41,865 bases of DNA from Streptomyces sp. A1136. Its GTDB lineage: Bacteria; Actinomycetota; Actinomycetes; Streptomycetales; Streptomycetaceae. The notes beneath the pieces were generated by a model. The model was not told the origin of the DNA. It did not search any database and saw only the letters and a program-made list of their open reading frames with translations. Positions 1 to 8,053 of this stretch are shown here, in pieces. The translations under genes and the position numbers were made by a program. The stretch's first letter is position 1. Each line of letters opens with the position of its first letter. The stretch covers positions 1 to 41,865 of the forward strand of contig NZ_SSBJ01000049.1 in NCBI RefSeq assembly GCF_004795055.1, read 5' to 3'.

Positions 1-1090
1 GGCCCGGGCCGGACTCCCCGCGGAGCTGACGGACCGCTTCCACCAGGAGGAACAGCCCCCGCATACCGGGGTGGCAGGCCGAGAGGCCGCCGCCGTCGGT
101 GTTGACGGGCAACTCTCCGTCCCGCAGCAGCCGGCCCTTCTCCACGAACGCCCCGCCCTCGCCCTTCGCGCAGAAGCCGAGGTCCTCCAACGTCACCAGC
201 GTCATGTAGGTGAAGGCGTCGTAGATCTCCGCCAGGTCCACGTCGGCCGGGGTCAGCCCGGCCCGCTCGAAGGCCAGCCGGCCCGAGACCGCCGCCGGGG
301 AGACGGTGAAGTCCTCCCACTCCGACATGGTGGTGTGCGAGACGGAGGTCCCCGAGCCCAGGACCCAGACGGGCGCCTTCGCGGTGTCCGGTACGTAGTC
401 CTCCGCCGCGAGGAGGACGGCGCAGCCGCCGTCCGAGCGGATGCAGCAGTGCAGCTTCGTGAAGGGGTCCGCGATCATCTCGGCGGACAGGACGTCGTCC
501 ACCGTGAGCGGGTCGCGGTACATCGCGTCCGGGTTGGTCGCGGCGTTCGCCCGGGCCTGGACGGCCACGGCGGCGAGCTGCTCCGCCGTGGTGCCGTACT
601 CGTGCATGTGGCGGCGCGCCGCCATGGCGTACTTCGCGACGAGGGTGTGGCCGTACGGGACCTCGAACTGGAGGGGTCCCCGCGCCCCGAAGGACAGGTT
701 CGAGGTGCGCCGGCGGGCCTTGATGTCGGCGCGGGCGGTGGAGCCGTAGACCAGCAGGACCGCGTTGGTGTGGCCGGCGGCGATGGCGTCGGCGGCGTGC
801 GCCGCCATGACCTCCCAGGTGGAGCCGCCCACCGAGGTGGAATCGACCCAGGTGGGGCGCAGTCCCAGGTACTCGGCCACCTCGACGGGGGCCAGGGTGC
901 CGAGCCCGGCCGAGGCCAGGCCGTCGATGACGGAGCGGTCCAGGCCCGAGTCGGCGAGCGCCCGGCGGGCGGCTTGGGCGTGCAGCGCGTAGGGGGTGGG
1001 GCCGTCCACCCGGCCGCAGTCCGAGAGCGCGACGCCGACGACCGCGACCCTACGGCGGGGTGCGGAGGCGGCTGAGAGGGGTCCAGGCAT
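1..1090 (-). CDS. Ltp-type thiolase (lipid-transfer protein family), C-terminus beyond window
   Basis: Reading leftward from ATG at 1090, the frame stays open to the window edge, giving about 363 residues. Family members are usually about 390 residues, so some 25-30 C-terminal residues are missing. Visible hallmarks are an N-terminal RRVAVVGVALSD strand, GGSTWEVMAAHAADAI, and near the end EIYDAFTYMTLVTLEDLGFC with CAKGEGGAF, a layout shared with the second thiolase at 11452. Where a classical thiolase has its acylated Cys, this protein shows Ser-Thr, so a biosynthetic or degradative thiolase reaction is doubtful. Ltp-type proteins can instead act as retro-aldolases together with DUF35 partners (family knowledge). 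It diverges from the acyl-CoA dehydrogenase, with two palindromic operators between. A TATACC hexamer ends 8 bases before the ATG and no clear Shine-Dalgarno is seen, so the mRNA may be leaderless. Confidence 0.85.
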   Translation of the reverse strand, partial: MPGPLSAASAPRRRVAVVGVALSDCGRVDGPTPYALHAQAARRALADSGLDRSVIDGLASAGLGTLAPVEVAEYLGLRPTWVDSTSVGGSTWEVMAAHAADAIAAGHTNAVLLVYGSTARADIKARRRTSNLSFGARGPLQFEVPYGHTLVAKYAMAARRHMHEYGTTAEQLAAVAVQARANAATNPDAMYRDPLTVDDVLSAEMIADPFTKLHCCIRSDGGCAVLLAAEDYVPDTAKAPVWVLGSGTSVSHTTMSEWEDFTVSPAAVSGRLAFERAGLTPADVDLAEIYDAFTYMTLVTLEDLGFCAKGEGGAFVEKGRLLRDGELPVNTDGGGLSACHPGMRGLFLLVEAVRQLRGESGPG

Positions 1091-1105
1091 GGGGCGACGG
1101 TATAT

Positions 1106-1120
1106 CTGACGCATCGTCAG
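1106..1120. promoter_or_regulatory. Palindromic operator site 1 (CTGACG-CAT-CGTCAG)
   Basis: Perfect 6-3-6 palindrome 16 bp upstream of the thiolase start, touching its putative -10 (TATACC, 1104-1099 on the minus strand). It is one of seven copies in the window, all in front of catabolic-type operons. Likely bound by a TetR-family repressor (inference). Confidence 0.75.
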
Positions 1121-1206
1121 GCGCTAGGTCGCGTAACGGCCGCCGGTCGAACCCGCGCGACTTCGACGGTGACGGCCCCTGGGCATCCACGGCATCCCGC
1201 CCTAAC

Positions 1207-1221
1207 ATGACGGCCCGTCAG
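1207..1221. promoter_or_regulatory. Palindromic operator site 2 (ATGACG-GCC-CGTCAG)
   Basis: One mismatch in the outermost base of the left arm. The centre is 101 bp from site 1 and 53 bp upstream of the acyl-CoA dehydrogenase ATG. It overlaps a possible -10 hexamer TAACAT (1203-1208) for the rightward operon, an arrangement that would block polymerase when occupied. Confidence 0.7.
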
Positions 1222-1266
1222 ATCTCCCGGCCACCGCTGGGATGTGCCCCCGGGAGGAGCCCGACG

Positions 1267-2475
1267 ATGGATGCCGCCTTCACCGCGGAGCAGGACGAGA
1301 TGCGCCGCACCCTGCGCGAGATCCTGGGCAAACGCTGCGGCCCGGACGAGGTCAAGGCCGCCGTCCGCACCGCCGCCGGATACGACGGCGAGCTGTGGCG
1401 GCAGCTCGCCCGCCGGCTCGGCCTGCCCGGCATCGCCATCGCCGAGGAGTACGACGGGGTCGGCTGCGCGCCCGCCGACCTGGCGCTGGCCTGCGAAGAG
1501 ACCGGGCGCGTGCTGCTGCCCTCCCCGCTGCTGGCCACCGCCGCGCTCGTCGCCCCGCTGATCGGCGCCCTCGGGACGCCCGCCCAGCGCTCGGCGGTGC
1601 TGCCCCGGCTGGCCGCCGGGACCCTGACCGCCGCGCTCGCCGTACCCGGCCCGGCGCTGGCCACCGCCCTCGCGCTGACCGGGGACAACACCCCGGGCGA
1701 CTGGTCGGGGGGCGGGCGCGCCGGCGGGGTGCAGGCCCGGGGCGGGGGAGACGGCGGCTGGCGCCTGTACGGGGAGGCCGCCCAGGTGTTGGACGGACAC
1801 AGCGCCGGGCTGCTGCTCGTCGCCGCCCACACCGGTGGCTTCGCCCGCAGCCGTACCCTGCTGTTCCTCGTCCGGGAGGACGCGCCCGGGCTCGTACGCG
1901 CCCGGCAGGCCACCCTCGACGAGACCCGGCCACAGGGCCGCCTCCAATTGCGTGACGTCGAAGCGGAACTGCTCGGCGCGGCCGACGCCGCCGACGTGCC
2001 CGGGGCGCTCGCCGCCACCGGCCGCGGCGTCGCGACCGTCCTCGCCGCAGAGGCGGTGGGCGCGGCCGGGCAGGCGTTGGCCCGCACGGTGGAGTACGTC
2101 CGGCAGCGCGAGCAGTTCGGTCGCGCGGTCGGTTCCTTCCAGGCGGTCAAACACCGCCTCGCCGACCTCTACGTACAGGTCCAGGCGGCCCGCTCCGCCG
2201 CGTACTACGCGGCCTGGGACCCCGATCAGGGCGGACTCGCCCTCGCCCAGGCCCTGGAGGCGCTCCGGCTGACGGCCGGGGAGGCCATCCAACTGCACGG
2301 CGGCATCGGCTTCACCTGGGAACACGACGCACACCTCTACTTCAAGCGGGCGGCGGCCGACGAACTGCTCTTCGGCCCCGCCCACCGGCTGCGGGCGCAC
2401 GCCGCGCAACGCGCCGGACTCTTCCCGGCGATCCAAGAGGGGCCGGCGATCCGGGAAAGGATGGCCGTCCGATGA
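1267..2475 (+). CDS. Acyl-CoA dehydrogenase (FadE-like)
   Basis: A 402-residue flavoprotein of the acyl-CoA dehydrogenase family, which introduces a trans-2 double bond into an acyl-CoA using FAD. The ATG at 1267 is chosen because GGGAGGAG lies 7 bases upstream; the longer open frame has no such signal. The N-terminal helical domain begins FTAEQDEMRRTLREIL. The C-terminal domain carries YVRQREQFGRAVGSFQAVKH (about residues 278-297) and LHGGIGFTWEHDAHLYFKRA (about 344-363), both diagnostic of the fold. Length is normal. The stop overlaps the next start (ATGA), so the two genes are co-translated. Operator site 2 lies in the promoter region. Several actinobacterial steroid FadE enzymes work as two-gene heterodimers; only one gene is present here. 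The substrate is unknown. Confidence 0.92.
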   Translation: MDAAFTAEQDEMRRTLREILGKRCGPDEVKAAVRTAAGYDGELWRQLARRLGLPGIAIAEEYDGVGCAPADLALACEETGRVLLPSPLLATAALVAPLIGALGTPAQRSAVLPRLAAGTLTAALAVPGPALATALALTGDNTPGDWSGGGRAGGVQARGGGDGGWRLYGEAAQVLDGHSAGLLLVAAHTGGFARSRTLLFLVREDAPGLVRARQATLDETRPQGRLQLRDVEAELLGAADAADVPGALAATGRGVATVLAAEAVGAAGQALARTVEYVRQREQFGRAVGSFQAVKHRLADLYVQVQAARSAAYYAAWDPDQGGLALAQALEALRLTAGEAIQLHGGIGFTWEHDAHLYFKRAAADELLFGPAHRLRAHAAQRAGLFPAIQEGPAIRERMAVR

Positions 2476-2948
2476 CAGCCGTCGGTGTCCGTCTGATGCA
2501 GAAGGTCTCCTCGACCCTCCTGTTCGCCAAGATCGCGCCCCACGTCATCCCCGCCATGGACAAGGCGGTGCACAAGCTCACCCGCGGCAAGGTCATCCTG
2601 AGCGCGCAGATGCTGCCCGGGGTGATCCTGACCGCCAAGGGCGCCAAAACCGGCGAGCCGCGCACCACACCGCTCGCCTGCATGCCGTTGGAGGAGGGCG
2701 CGAGCTGGCTGCTGATCGGCTCCAACTTCGGCCGCCCCGGCCACCCGGCCTGGACCGCCAACCTGCTTAAACACCCCGACGCGCACGTGAGTTGGCGCGG
2801 CCGGGACATCGCCGTACGGGCCCGGCTGCTCCAAGGGGAGGAGCGCGCGCAGGCCTGGCGGCAGGCCCTGGCGTTCTGGCCGCCGTACGCGACGTACCAG
2901 GCGCGCATCGAGCGTGAGATCCGGCTGTTCCGCCTGGATCGCCGCTGA
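2472..2948 (+). CDS. Nitroreductase/deazaflavin-dependent oxidoreductase family protein (Ddn-like)
   Basis: A 158-residue single-domain protein of the F420H2-dependent Ddn/DUF385 split-barrel family. The visible core is GVILTAKGAKTGEPRTTPL (about residues 53-71), followed by LLIGSNFGRPGHPAWTANL and LLKHPDAHVSW, the usual order of the cofactor-binding strand, the G-x-P-x-W loop and the helix. Members bind F420 and reduce enones, quinones or nitro groups, or merely bind lipid; which applies here cannot be read from sequence. The start overlaps the acyl-CoA dehydrogenase stop by four bases, implying a shared transcript and presumably the same TetR control. It converges with the TetR gene across a strong hairpin. 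An F420 enzyme fits with the LLM oxidoreductases of the same regulon. Confidence 0.88.
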   Translation: MTAVGVRLMQKVSSTLLFAKIAPHVIPAMDKAVHKLTRGKVILSAQMLPGVILTAKGAKTGEPRTTPLACMPLEEGASWLLIGSNFGRPGHPAWTANLLKHPDAHVSWRGRDIAVRARLLQGEERAQAWRQALAFWPPYATYQARIEREIRLFRLDRR

Positions 2949-2975
2949 CCACGGCTCATCGCCGCGACCCCCGGC

Positions 2976-3032
2976 GGCGGACCCGGACCCCTGGCGGCGG
3001 ACCTGGACCCCTGGCGGGGGTCCGGGTCCGCC
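2976..3032. terminator. Bidirectional hairpin terminator with duplicated left arm
   Basis: Between the convergent stops at 2948 and 3034. The right arm at 3017-3032 pairs perfectly (16 bp) with 2976-2991. It also pairs with a second copy of that arm at 2996-3011, with one G-U, leaving a 5-base loop. The two left arms form a 20-bp tandem repeat differing at one base. There is no T tract, as is common in Streptomyces. Confidence 0.75.
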
Positions 3033-3033
3033 G

Positions 3034-3681
3034 TTACTTGGTCGGCTTCTTGCCGGTGATGCCCAGGTGGACGAGGAGCGCCAGGTTCGGCTTGAGTTCG
3101 GCCTGCTTGACGCCCCAGGTCTGGAACCCCTTCTGGTGCGAGGCGACCGCGGCCAGCATCGCGACCAGCGAACCGGCCATCGCGGCCGGGCTCAGGTCCT
3201 TGTCGACCTTGCCCTTGGCCTGGAGCTCCTTCATCGACTCCGTAAGGGAGTTGGTGACGGAGTTCAGGATCTTCATGCGGATCTTGTAGAACCGCTTGTC
3301 GCCCTCGGCCGCGCCGAGGTCGACGACCCGCAGGATCGCGTCGTTGCGGCGCCAGAAGTCCAGGAAGCCCTCGACCAGTTCTTCGGCCGCGGCCCAGCCG
3401 GCCTTGCCGACCCAGCTGCGGCCCTCGACGAGCGCGGTCAACTGCGCTCCCTCGGCGGCCATTTCCTCGGCGATCTCCAGGACGGCACCTTCGACGTCCG
3501 GGAAGTACTGGTAGAAGGTCGCGGGGGAGGTACCGGCCTTGCGTGCGACGTCGATCACCTTGACGTCGCGGTACGGCGAGGAGCTGAGCATCTCGCCGAG
3601 GCAGTCGAGCAGCTTCTGCCGCGTCGCCTGGCCGCGCCGGCCGGCGACACGCCCGTCGACGGTGCGTACTTGTCCTGTCAT
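3034..3681 (-). CDS. TetR/AcrR-family transcriptional regulator
   Basis: A 215-residue protein with an N-terminal TetR helix-turn-helix: TRQKLLDCLGEML, then VIDVARKAGTSPATFYQYFP (about residues 42-61), and an all-helical C-terminal ligand domain without recognisable motifs. TetR proteins are usually dimeric repressors released by a small ligand, often an acyl-CoA in catabolic loci. The start at 3681 follows a TAAGCT hexamer (3693-3688) by six bases with no Shine-Dalgarno, so the message may be leaderless. A degenerate copy of the window's 15-bp palindrome overlaps this start, suggesting autoregulation. It is the only TetR gene in the window and faces an operon that carries the palindrome, so it is the best candidate for the regulon's repressor (inference). 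It lies just upstream of the kbpA/afsK pair. Confidence 0.9.
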   Translation of the reverse strand: MTGQVRTVDGRVAGRRGQATRQKLLDCLGEMLSSSPYRDVKVIDVARKAGTSPATFYQYFPDVEGAVLEIAEEMAAEGAQLTALVEGRSWVGKAGWAAAEELVEGFLDFWRRNDAILRVVDLGAAEGDKRFYKIRMKILNSVTNSLTESMKELQAKGKVDKDLSPAAMAGSLVAMLAAVASHQKGFQTWGVKQAELKPNLALLVHLGITGKKPTK

Positions 3682-3689
3682 GCCGTCAG
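3675..3689. promoter_or_regulatory. Degenerate operator overlapping the TetR gene start
   Basis: On the minus strand this reads CTGACG-GCA-TGACAG: one perfect arm and one arm matching at four of six bases. It covers the TetR start codon and abuts the putative -10 TAAGCT. A weak autoregulatory site is plausible but could be chance. Confidence 0.4.
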
Positions 3690-4033
3690 CTTACCGAGGG
3701 GTGATCGGCGCGCTATTCGGCCGCCTGCAAATGGGGTTAACCGGTCGCCGACCTGGGCCACAGCGTCCCCGCACCTGTCGGACCGATGCTTTTCGGCCGT
3801 TCTCCGCGCTCGTTCCGGCCCTACCCGCACCGCTTCTCCCACCGGTCGCGGACCGTCACTGATCCGACCCGTATCGTGGCGCAATCCCCCGAATAGTCTT
3901 GTCAACAGGCTGTGGACAAGTTTTCGGACCCATCATGGCCGGGAGGCACAGGACGGCCGTGGCGGACGCAGGGGCCGCATCCCCGTACGGGACGCGGGGG
4001 GCATACCCCCGCACAAGGGAAGGAACCGGGCCC
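3682..4033. other. Divergent intergenic region, TetR gene / kbpA
   Basis: A 352-bp non-coding stretch between the divergent TetR gene and the VOC protein. It has lower GC than its surroundings around 3690-3740 and 3780-3930, as expected for promoters. GGAAGGAA (about 4018-4025) serves as ribosome binding site for the gene at 4034. A single DnaA-box-like 9-mer is present at 3911-3919. No tRNA, small ORF or further operator copy was found. Confidence 0.6.
3911..3919 (-). promoter_or_regulatory. Isolated DnaA-box match (TTGTCCACA)
   Basis: TGTGGACAA on the plus strand is the exact complement of the preferred Streptomyces DnaA box TTGTCCACA. It is embedded in a partly self-complementary context (CTTGTCAACAGGC upstream). 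Only one copy is present, so this is not an origin; a regulatory or titration role is possible, as is chance. Confidence 0.35.
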
Positions 4034-4846
4034 ATGACGGCATTCGCGGAAGGCTCCCCCTGCTGGGTCGACGCCTCGCTCCCGGACGTCGAGGCGGGAA
4101 AGCGCTTCTACGGTGAGCTCTTCGGGTGGACCTTCGGGGACAGCGCGGGCGCCGCATACGGGCACTACACGCAGGCCTACAGCCGCGGTCGCAACGTCGC
4201 CGCCCTCGCCCCGAAACCCGACGGCCGCATGCCGACCGTCTGGGGGATCTACCTCTACACCGTGGACGCGTACGCCTGCGCGGCCCGCATCCGCGCCGCC
4301 GGCGGCCAGATGGTGATGGACCCGCAGCCCGTGGGTCCCTACGGCACGGCCGCGATGGCCGCCGACCCCGGCGGAGCCGTCTTCGGCCTCTGGCAGCCCG
4401 GCACCCACCACGGCTTCGAAGCCCAGGGCGAGCCGTACACGTACCGCTGGTCGGAGGTCTACACCCGGGCTCGGGACGCCGTCGACGTGTTCTACGCCAA
4501 GGTCTTCGGCTACGTCCCCGAGGACCAGGACGACCCCGACTCCGGAATCGAGTACCGCGTCTGGTCCCCGCCCGGCAGTGCCCCCGGTTCCGACACCGCC
4601 GTCCTCGGGCGCAGCCTCATCACCGACGCGTTCCCGGAGATCATGCCGGCGCACTTCCTGGCCTACTTCGCCGTCCCCGACTGCGACCAGACCGTGGCCA
4701 CGGCGCGGCGCCTCGGCGGCCGGGTCACCGCCGATCCCGTCGACACCCCGTACGGGCGCATCGCGGTCGTCGCCGACAATCAGGGGGCGGTCTTCGGGGT
4801 GCTCTCCGAGCCGCGGACGAAAGCCGGAGGCGAATCCCGGCCCTGA
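4034..4846 (+). CDS. kbpA: Two-domain VOC family protein, probable AfsK-binding protein KbpA
   Basis: A 270-residue protein built from two vicinal-oxygen-chelate (glyoxalase-fold) modules. The first (about residues 5-130) begins GSPCWVDASLPDVEAGKRFYGELFGW. The second (about 135-260) contains YRWSEVYTRARDAVDVFYAKVFGY and ends in PYGRIAVVADNQGAVFGVL. Such proteins are often annotated as hydroxylases or glyoxalases, but no enzymatic role is evident. In Streptomyces coelicolor the gene immediately upstream of afsK encodes KbpA, reported to bind AfsK and inhibit its autophosphorylation. Position and type of protein support the same identity here, though I recognise it mainly by context. The ATG at 4034 follows GGAAGGAA. 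The gap to afsK is 116 bp, in the same direction, so co-transcription or separate promoters are both possible. Confidence 0.7.
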   Translation: MTAFAEGSPCWVDASLPDVEAGKRFYGELFGWTFGDSAGAAYGHYTQAYSRGRNVAALAPKPDGRMPTVWGIYLYTVDAYACAARIRAAGGQMVMDPQPVGPYGTAAMAADPGGAVFGLWQPGTHHGFEAQGEPYTYRWSEVYTRARDAVDVFYAKVFGYVPEDQDDPDSGIEYRVWSPPGSAPGSDTAVLGRSLITDAFPEIMPAHFLAYFAVPDCDQTVATARRLGGRVTADPVDTPYGRIAVVADNQGAVFGVLSEPRTKAGGESRP

Positions 4847-4962
4847 CCCGGGGCCGGACCAGGCGCGGGCCTGACAGAATCGGGCGTGCGCGCCGGTGGA
4901 CGCGCGCTGCGGGCGGGCCCGGTGTGGGCCCGGACGGCCCGCACGGGGAGGTGTGGAGGCGA

Positions 4963-7359
4963 GTGGTGGAGCAGCTGACGCAGCACGACCCGAGACGGAT
5001 CGGCCCCTTCGAGGTGCTGGGACGGCTCGGCGCCGGCGGCATGGGGCTGGTCTACCTCGCGCGGTCGGCATCGGGACGACGCGTCGCGATCAAGACGGTG
5101 CGGACCGAACTGGCCGAGGACCAGCTCTTCCGCGTCCGCTTCACCCGCGAGGTGGAGGCCGCGCGCGCCGTCTCCGGCTTCTACACCGCGGCCGTGGTCG
5201 ACGCCGACCCGCGCGCCGCCGTGCCGTGGCTGGCGACCGCGTACGTACCCGCCCCCTCCTTGGAGGAGATCGTCAACGAGTGCGGGCCCATGCCCGTGCA
5301 GGCCGTCCGGTGGCTCGCGGCGGGCATCGCGGAGGCCCTCCAGTCCATCCACGGCGCCGGCCTCGTCCACCGCGACCTGAAGCCGTCCAATGTGCTCGTC
5401 GTCGAGGACGGCCCGCGCGTCATCGACTTCGGCATCGCGAGCGGGGTCTCCAACACCCGGCTGACCATGACGAACGTCGCCGTCGGCACCCCCGCCTACA
5501 TGTCGCCCGAGCAGGCGAAGGACTCGCGCAGCGTCAAGGGCGCCAGCGACGTCTTCTCGCTCGGTTCGACCCTCGTCTTCGCCGCCACCGGACACCCGCC
5601 CTACCACGGGGCGAACCCGGTCGAGACGGTGTTCATGCTGCTGCGCGAGGGCCCGAACCTGGAGGGGCTCCCCGACGAGCTGCGGCCCCTCATCGACTCC
5701 TGCATGCAGATGGACGCCACCCGCCGTCCCACCCCGGCGGACCTCCAGGCGCAATTGGCCCCGCACCTCTTCGACGGCGGCGACGACAGCGGCACCGCCT
5801 CGGCCTGGCTGCCCCCTCAGGCCGTCGCCATGATCGAGGCGCGGCGCGCCGGACTGCGTACGGCCGTGGTCCCCGCTCCCGCCCGCAAGCCGCGCGGGGC
5901 CGAGGGCCCGGCCTCGGGCCCCGCCACGCACCGTCGGCGCGAACCGGCGGAGTCCTGGGTGGACCCGCGCACCGGCCAGGCCGCCCCGCCGCTCCCGGCG
6001 CACCGGCCGGACGCCTCCCCGGTGCCCTCGGGCGAGCCCGTCCGGCTCGGCGCCTCCCCGGTGCCGATCGGGCCCGGGCCGCGCGCGACGGCCGCCGCGC
6101 CCGTCGGGGCCGGAGCCGACGTGGCCACCGCCTGGGTCCGTCCGCCGGGCGGCGCGTCCGCGGCCGACGCCGTGGCGGCGGTGCCGCACCAGTCGGCCGC
6201 GTCGCCCCCCGGCCCCTCACCCGACAGCGGCCGGTGGCGGCCCTGGCGGTTCCGCATGTCCAACGAGGTCTGGGGCACCCCGACCGTCGCCGGGGACCTG
6301 CTCTACGTCACCTCCTTCGAGGTGCACGCCCTCGACGTCGGCAGCGGCCGCCGGCAGTTCAAGACGCGGGACGTCGCCTGGTCCATGGCCGTCGCGGACG
6401 GCCGCATCCACGCCTCCGACGGGCCCTCCCTGTACGCGCTCGACGCCTCCGACGGCTCCGAGCGGTGGCGGCTGGCCACCGATGCCTGGGTGTACGCGCT
6501 GCGCGCCGAGCGGGGCACGGTCGTCACCGCTACGCGCGGCGGCGGCGTACAGGGCTGGGAGGCCTCCAACGGGCAGAAGCTGTGGGAGCTCGGCGGCGCC
6601 CAGTCGGACTTCGAGACCCCGGAGGCCGCGCCGGTCCTGCACGACGGCACCGTCTACGTGTGGCAGGACGCCCGGCTGCGCGCCCTGGACGCCCGCTCCG
6701 GCCTGGAGGCCTGGTCGTACCCGGTCGGCGACGCGGCATCCTGCGGGAACGTGCCGGTACGGGTCACCCCGGCGCCCGACGGCAACGTCTACGTCGCCGC
6801 CGGCACCCGCGTCCTGTCCGTCGACCGGGCCTCGGGGCGGGTGCGCTGGCACTTCGAGGCCCCGGCGGTCTTCCTGGCGCCCCCGGCCTTCGCACCGGGC
6901 GCGGCGGTGACCGGCGGCGGCGTGTACCTCGTCGACTACCTGGGCACCGTCTACGCCCTGGACGCGGTGACCGGCAAGGACCGCTGGCGCATCGCGACGG
7001 AGTCGCGGCCCTCGCCGGACCCGGTCCTGGTGGCGGCCGGCAGCGTCCACCTGGGCGCGGGCAGCGCCCTCTACACGCTCGACGCGGTCACCGGCACCCC
7101 GAAGTGGCGGTTCGCGGCGGGTGGGGAGATCACCGGCTCGCCGGCGGTCGCGGACGGCCGCGTGCACTTCGGCTCGGCGGACCACTGCCTGTACACCCTG
7201 GACGCGGCGGGCGGCCAACTGCGCTGGAAGCTGGCCACGGGCGGTGAGATCACCGGCGCCCCGGTGGCGGACTCGGGGGTGGTGTACGCGTGCAGCAAGG
7301 ACCGCTGCGTGTACGCGCTGGACGCGGCGAAGGGGACGGGCACCCGGACCGGGGCGTGA
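4963..7359 (+). CDS. afsK: Serine/threonine protein kinase AfsK with PQQ-type beta-propeller
   Basis: A 798-residue Hanks-type kinase that phosphorylates AfsR and so raises secondary metabolism; in S. coelicolor AfsK is about 799 residues. The kinase domain (about 14-270) shows GAGGMG (23-28), the ATP-binding Lys44 in VAIKT, HRDLKPSNV (136-144), DFG (155-157) and GTPAYMSPEQ. Thr168 in RLTMTNV matches the known autophosphorylation position. A Pro/Ala-rich linker (about 300-420) joins it to repeated YALDA(x)nG..W blades of a PQQ-like propeller reaching the C-terminus. No transmembrane helix is evident; the protein is loosely attached to the membrane inner face in known species. GTG 4963 reproduces the residue numbering of the characterised protein; GTG 4966, six bases after GGAGG, is the alternative. 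A 13-bp hairpin follows the stop. Confidence 0.95.
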   Translation: MVEQLTQHDPRRIGPFEVLGRLGAGGMGLVYLARSASGRRVAIKTVRTELAEDQLFRVRFTREVEAARAVSGFYTAAVVDADPRAAVPWLATAYVPAPSLEEIVNECGPMPVQAVRWLAAGIAEALQSIHGAGLVHRDLKPSNVLVVEDGPRVIDFGIASGVSNTRLTMTNVAVGTPAYMSPEQAKDSRSVKGASDVFSLGSTLVFAATGHPPYHGANPVETVFMLLREGPNLEGLPDELRPLIDSCMQMDATRRPTPADLQAQLAPHLFDGGDDSGTASAWLPPQAVAMIEARRAGLRTAVVPAPARKPRGAEGPASGPATHRRREPAESWVDPRTGQAAPPLPAHRPDASPVPSGEPVRLGASPVPIGPGPRATAAAPVGAGADVATAWVRPPGGASAADAVAAVPHQSAASPPGPSPDSGRWRPWRFRMSNEVWGTPTVAGDLLYVTSFEVHALDVGSGRRQFKTRDVAWSMAVADGRIHASDGPSLYALDASDGSERWRLATDAWVYALRAERGTVVTATRGGGVQGWEASNGQKLWELGGAQSDFETPEAAPVLHDGTVYVWQDARLRALDARSGLEAWSYPVGDAASCGNVPVRVTPAPDGNVYVAAGTRVLSVDRASGRVRWHFEAPAVFLAPPAFAPGAAVTGGGVYLVDYLGTVYALDAVTGKDRWRIATESRPSPDPVLVAAGSVHLGAGSALYTLDAVTGTPKWRFAAGGEITGSPAVADGRVHFGSADHCLYTLDAAGGQLRWKLATGGEITGAPVADSGVVYACSKDRCVYALDAAKGTGTRTGA

Positions 7360-7380
7360 GCTCCCGGCGGGTCCGACGGA

Positions 7381-7409
7381 GTCGCCTTACGCGGTGCGCG
7401 TAAGGCGAC
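7381..7409. terminator. Hairpin terminator after afsK
   Basis: Perfect 13-bp stem (7381-7393 with 7397-7409) and 3-base loop, 21 bases after the afsK stop and 50 before the cyclophilin start. No T tract follows; C-rich sequence does. Confidence 0.75.
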
Positions 7410-7459
7410 CCGCCCCCCTCCAGGTAGCGCACGGCACCGGGAGTGACAGGATGGACCCC

Positions 7460-7957
7460 ATGAGCAACGTCTTCTTCGACATCACCATCAACGGCGCCCC
7501 GGCCGGCCGCATCGTCTTCAACCTGTTCGACGATGTCGTCCCGCAGACCGCGCGCAACTTCCGCGAGCTGGCCACCGGCCAGAACGGCTTCGGCTACGCC
7601 GGCTCCGGCTTCCACCGCGTCATCCCGCAGTTCATGCTGCAGGGTGGCGACTTCACCAACCACAACGGCACCGGCGGCAAGAGCATCTACGGCGAGAAGT
7701 TCGCGGACGAGAACTTCAACCTGAAGCACGACCGCCCGTACCTGCTGTCGATGGCGAACGCCGGCCGCAACACCAACGGCTCGCAGTTCTTCATCACCAC
7801 CGTCGTCACCCCGTGGCTCGACGGCAAGCACGTCGTCTTCGGCGAGGTCGTCTCGGGCCAGGAGCTCGTCGACCAGATCGAGGCCCTGGGCTCCCAGTCC
7901 GGCGCCCCCAAGGGCAAGATCGAGATCGCGGCCTCGGGCGTCGTCGACGCCGCCTGA
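7460..7957 (+). CDS. Cyclophilin-type peptidyl-prolyl cis-trans isomerase
   Basis: A 165-residue cytosolic cyclophilin that accelerates cis-trans isomerisation of Xaa-Pro bonds. The family signature FHRVIPQFMLQGGDF (about residues 53-67) includes the catalytic Arg; GSQFFITT and PWLDGKHVVFGEV complete the active-site barrel. The full single-domain length is present, with no signal peptide. The ATG at 7460 gives the usual Streptomyces N-terminus MSNVFFDITING; an in-frame ATG three codons earlier (7451) is possible and has GGGAG upstream. Hairpins on both sides (7381-7409 and 7978-8006) suggest a monocistronic unit. Confidence 0.95.
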   Translation: MSNVFFDITINGAPAGRIVFNLFDDVVPQTARNFRELATGQNGFGYAGSGFHRVIPQFMLQGGDFTNHNGTGGKSIYGEKFADENFNLKHDRPYLLSMANAGRNTNGSQFFITTVVTPWLDGKHVVFGEVVSGQELVDQIEALGSQSGAPKGKIEIAASGVVDAA

Positions 7958-7977
7958 TCCCTCCAGCCCGGCCGGCC

Positions 7978-8006
7978 GGCCCCGCCCCCTTCGGGGGACC
8001 GGGGCC
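7978..8006. terminator. Hairpin terminator after cyclophilin gene
   Basis: GGCCCCG pairs with CGGGGCC, and CCCC with GGGG around a cUUCGg tetraloop, with a 2-base bulge; 20 bases after the stop. It can also serve the converging gene ending at 8054. Confidence 0.7.
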
Positions 8007-8053
8007 GCCGCCATGTCCGGCCGCTGTTCGTCCGGCCCGTGGTCGGCCCCTCG

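Noticed and set aside
3901..3930. Origin of replication suggested by a DnaA box
   Set aside because: Only one box and no dnaA/dnaN or AT-rich unwinding region.
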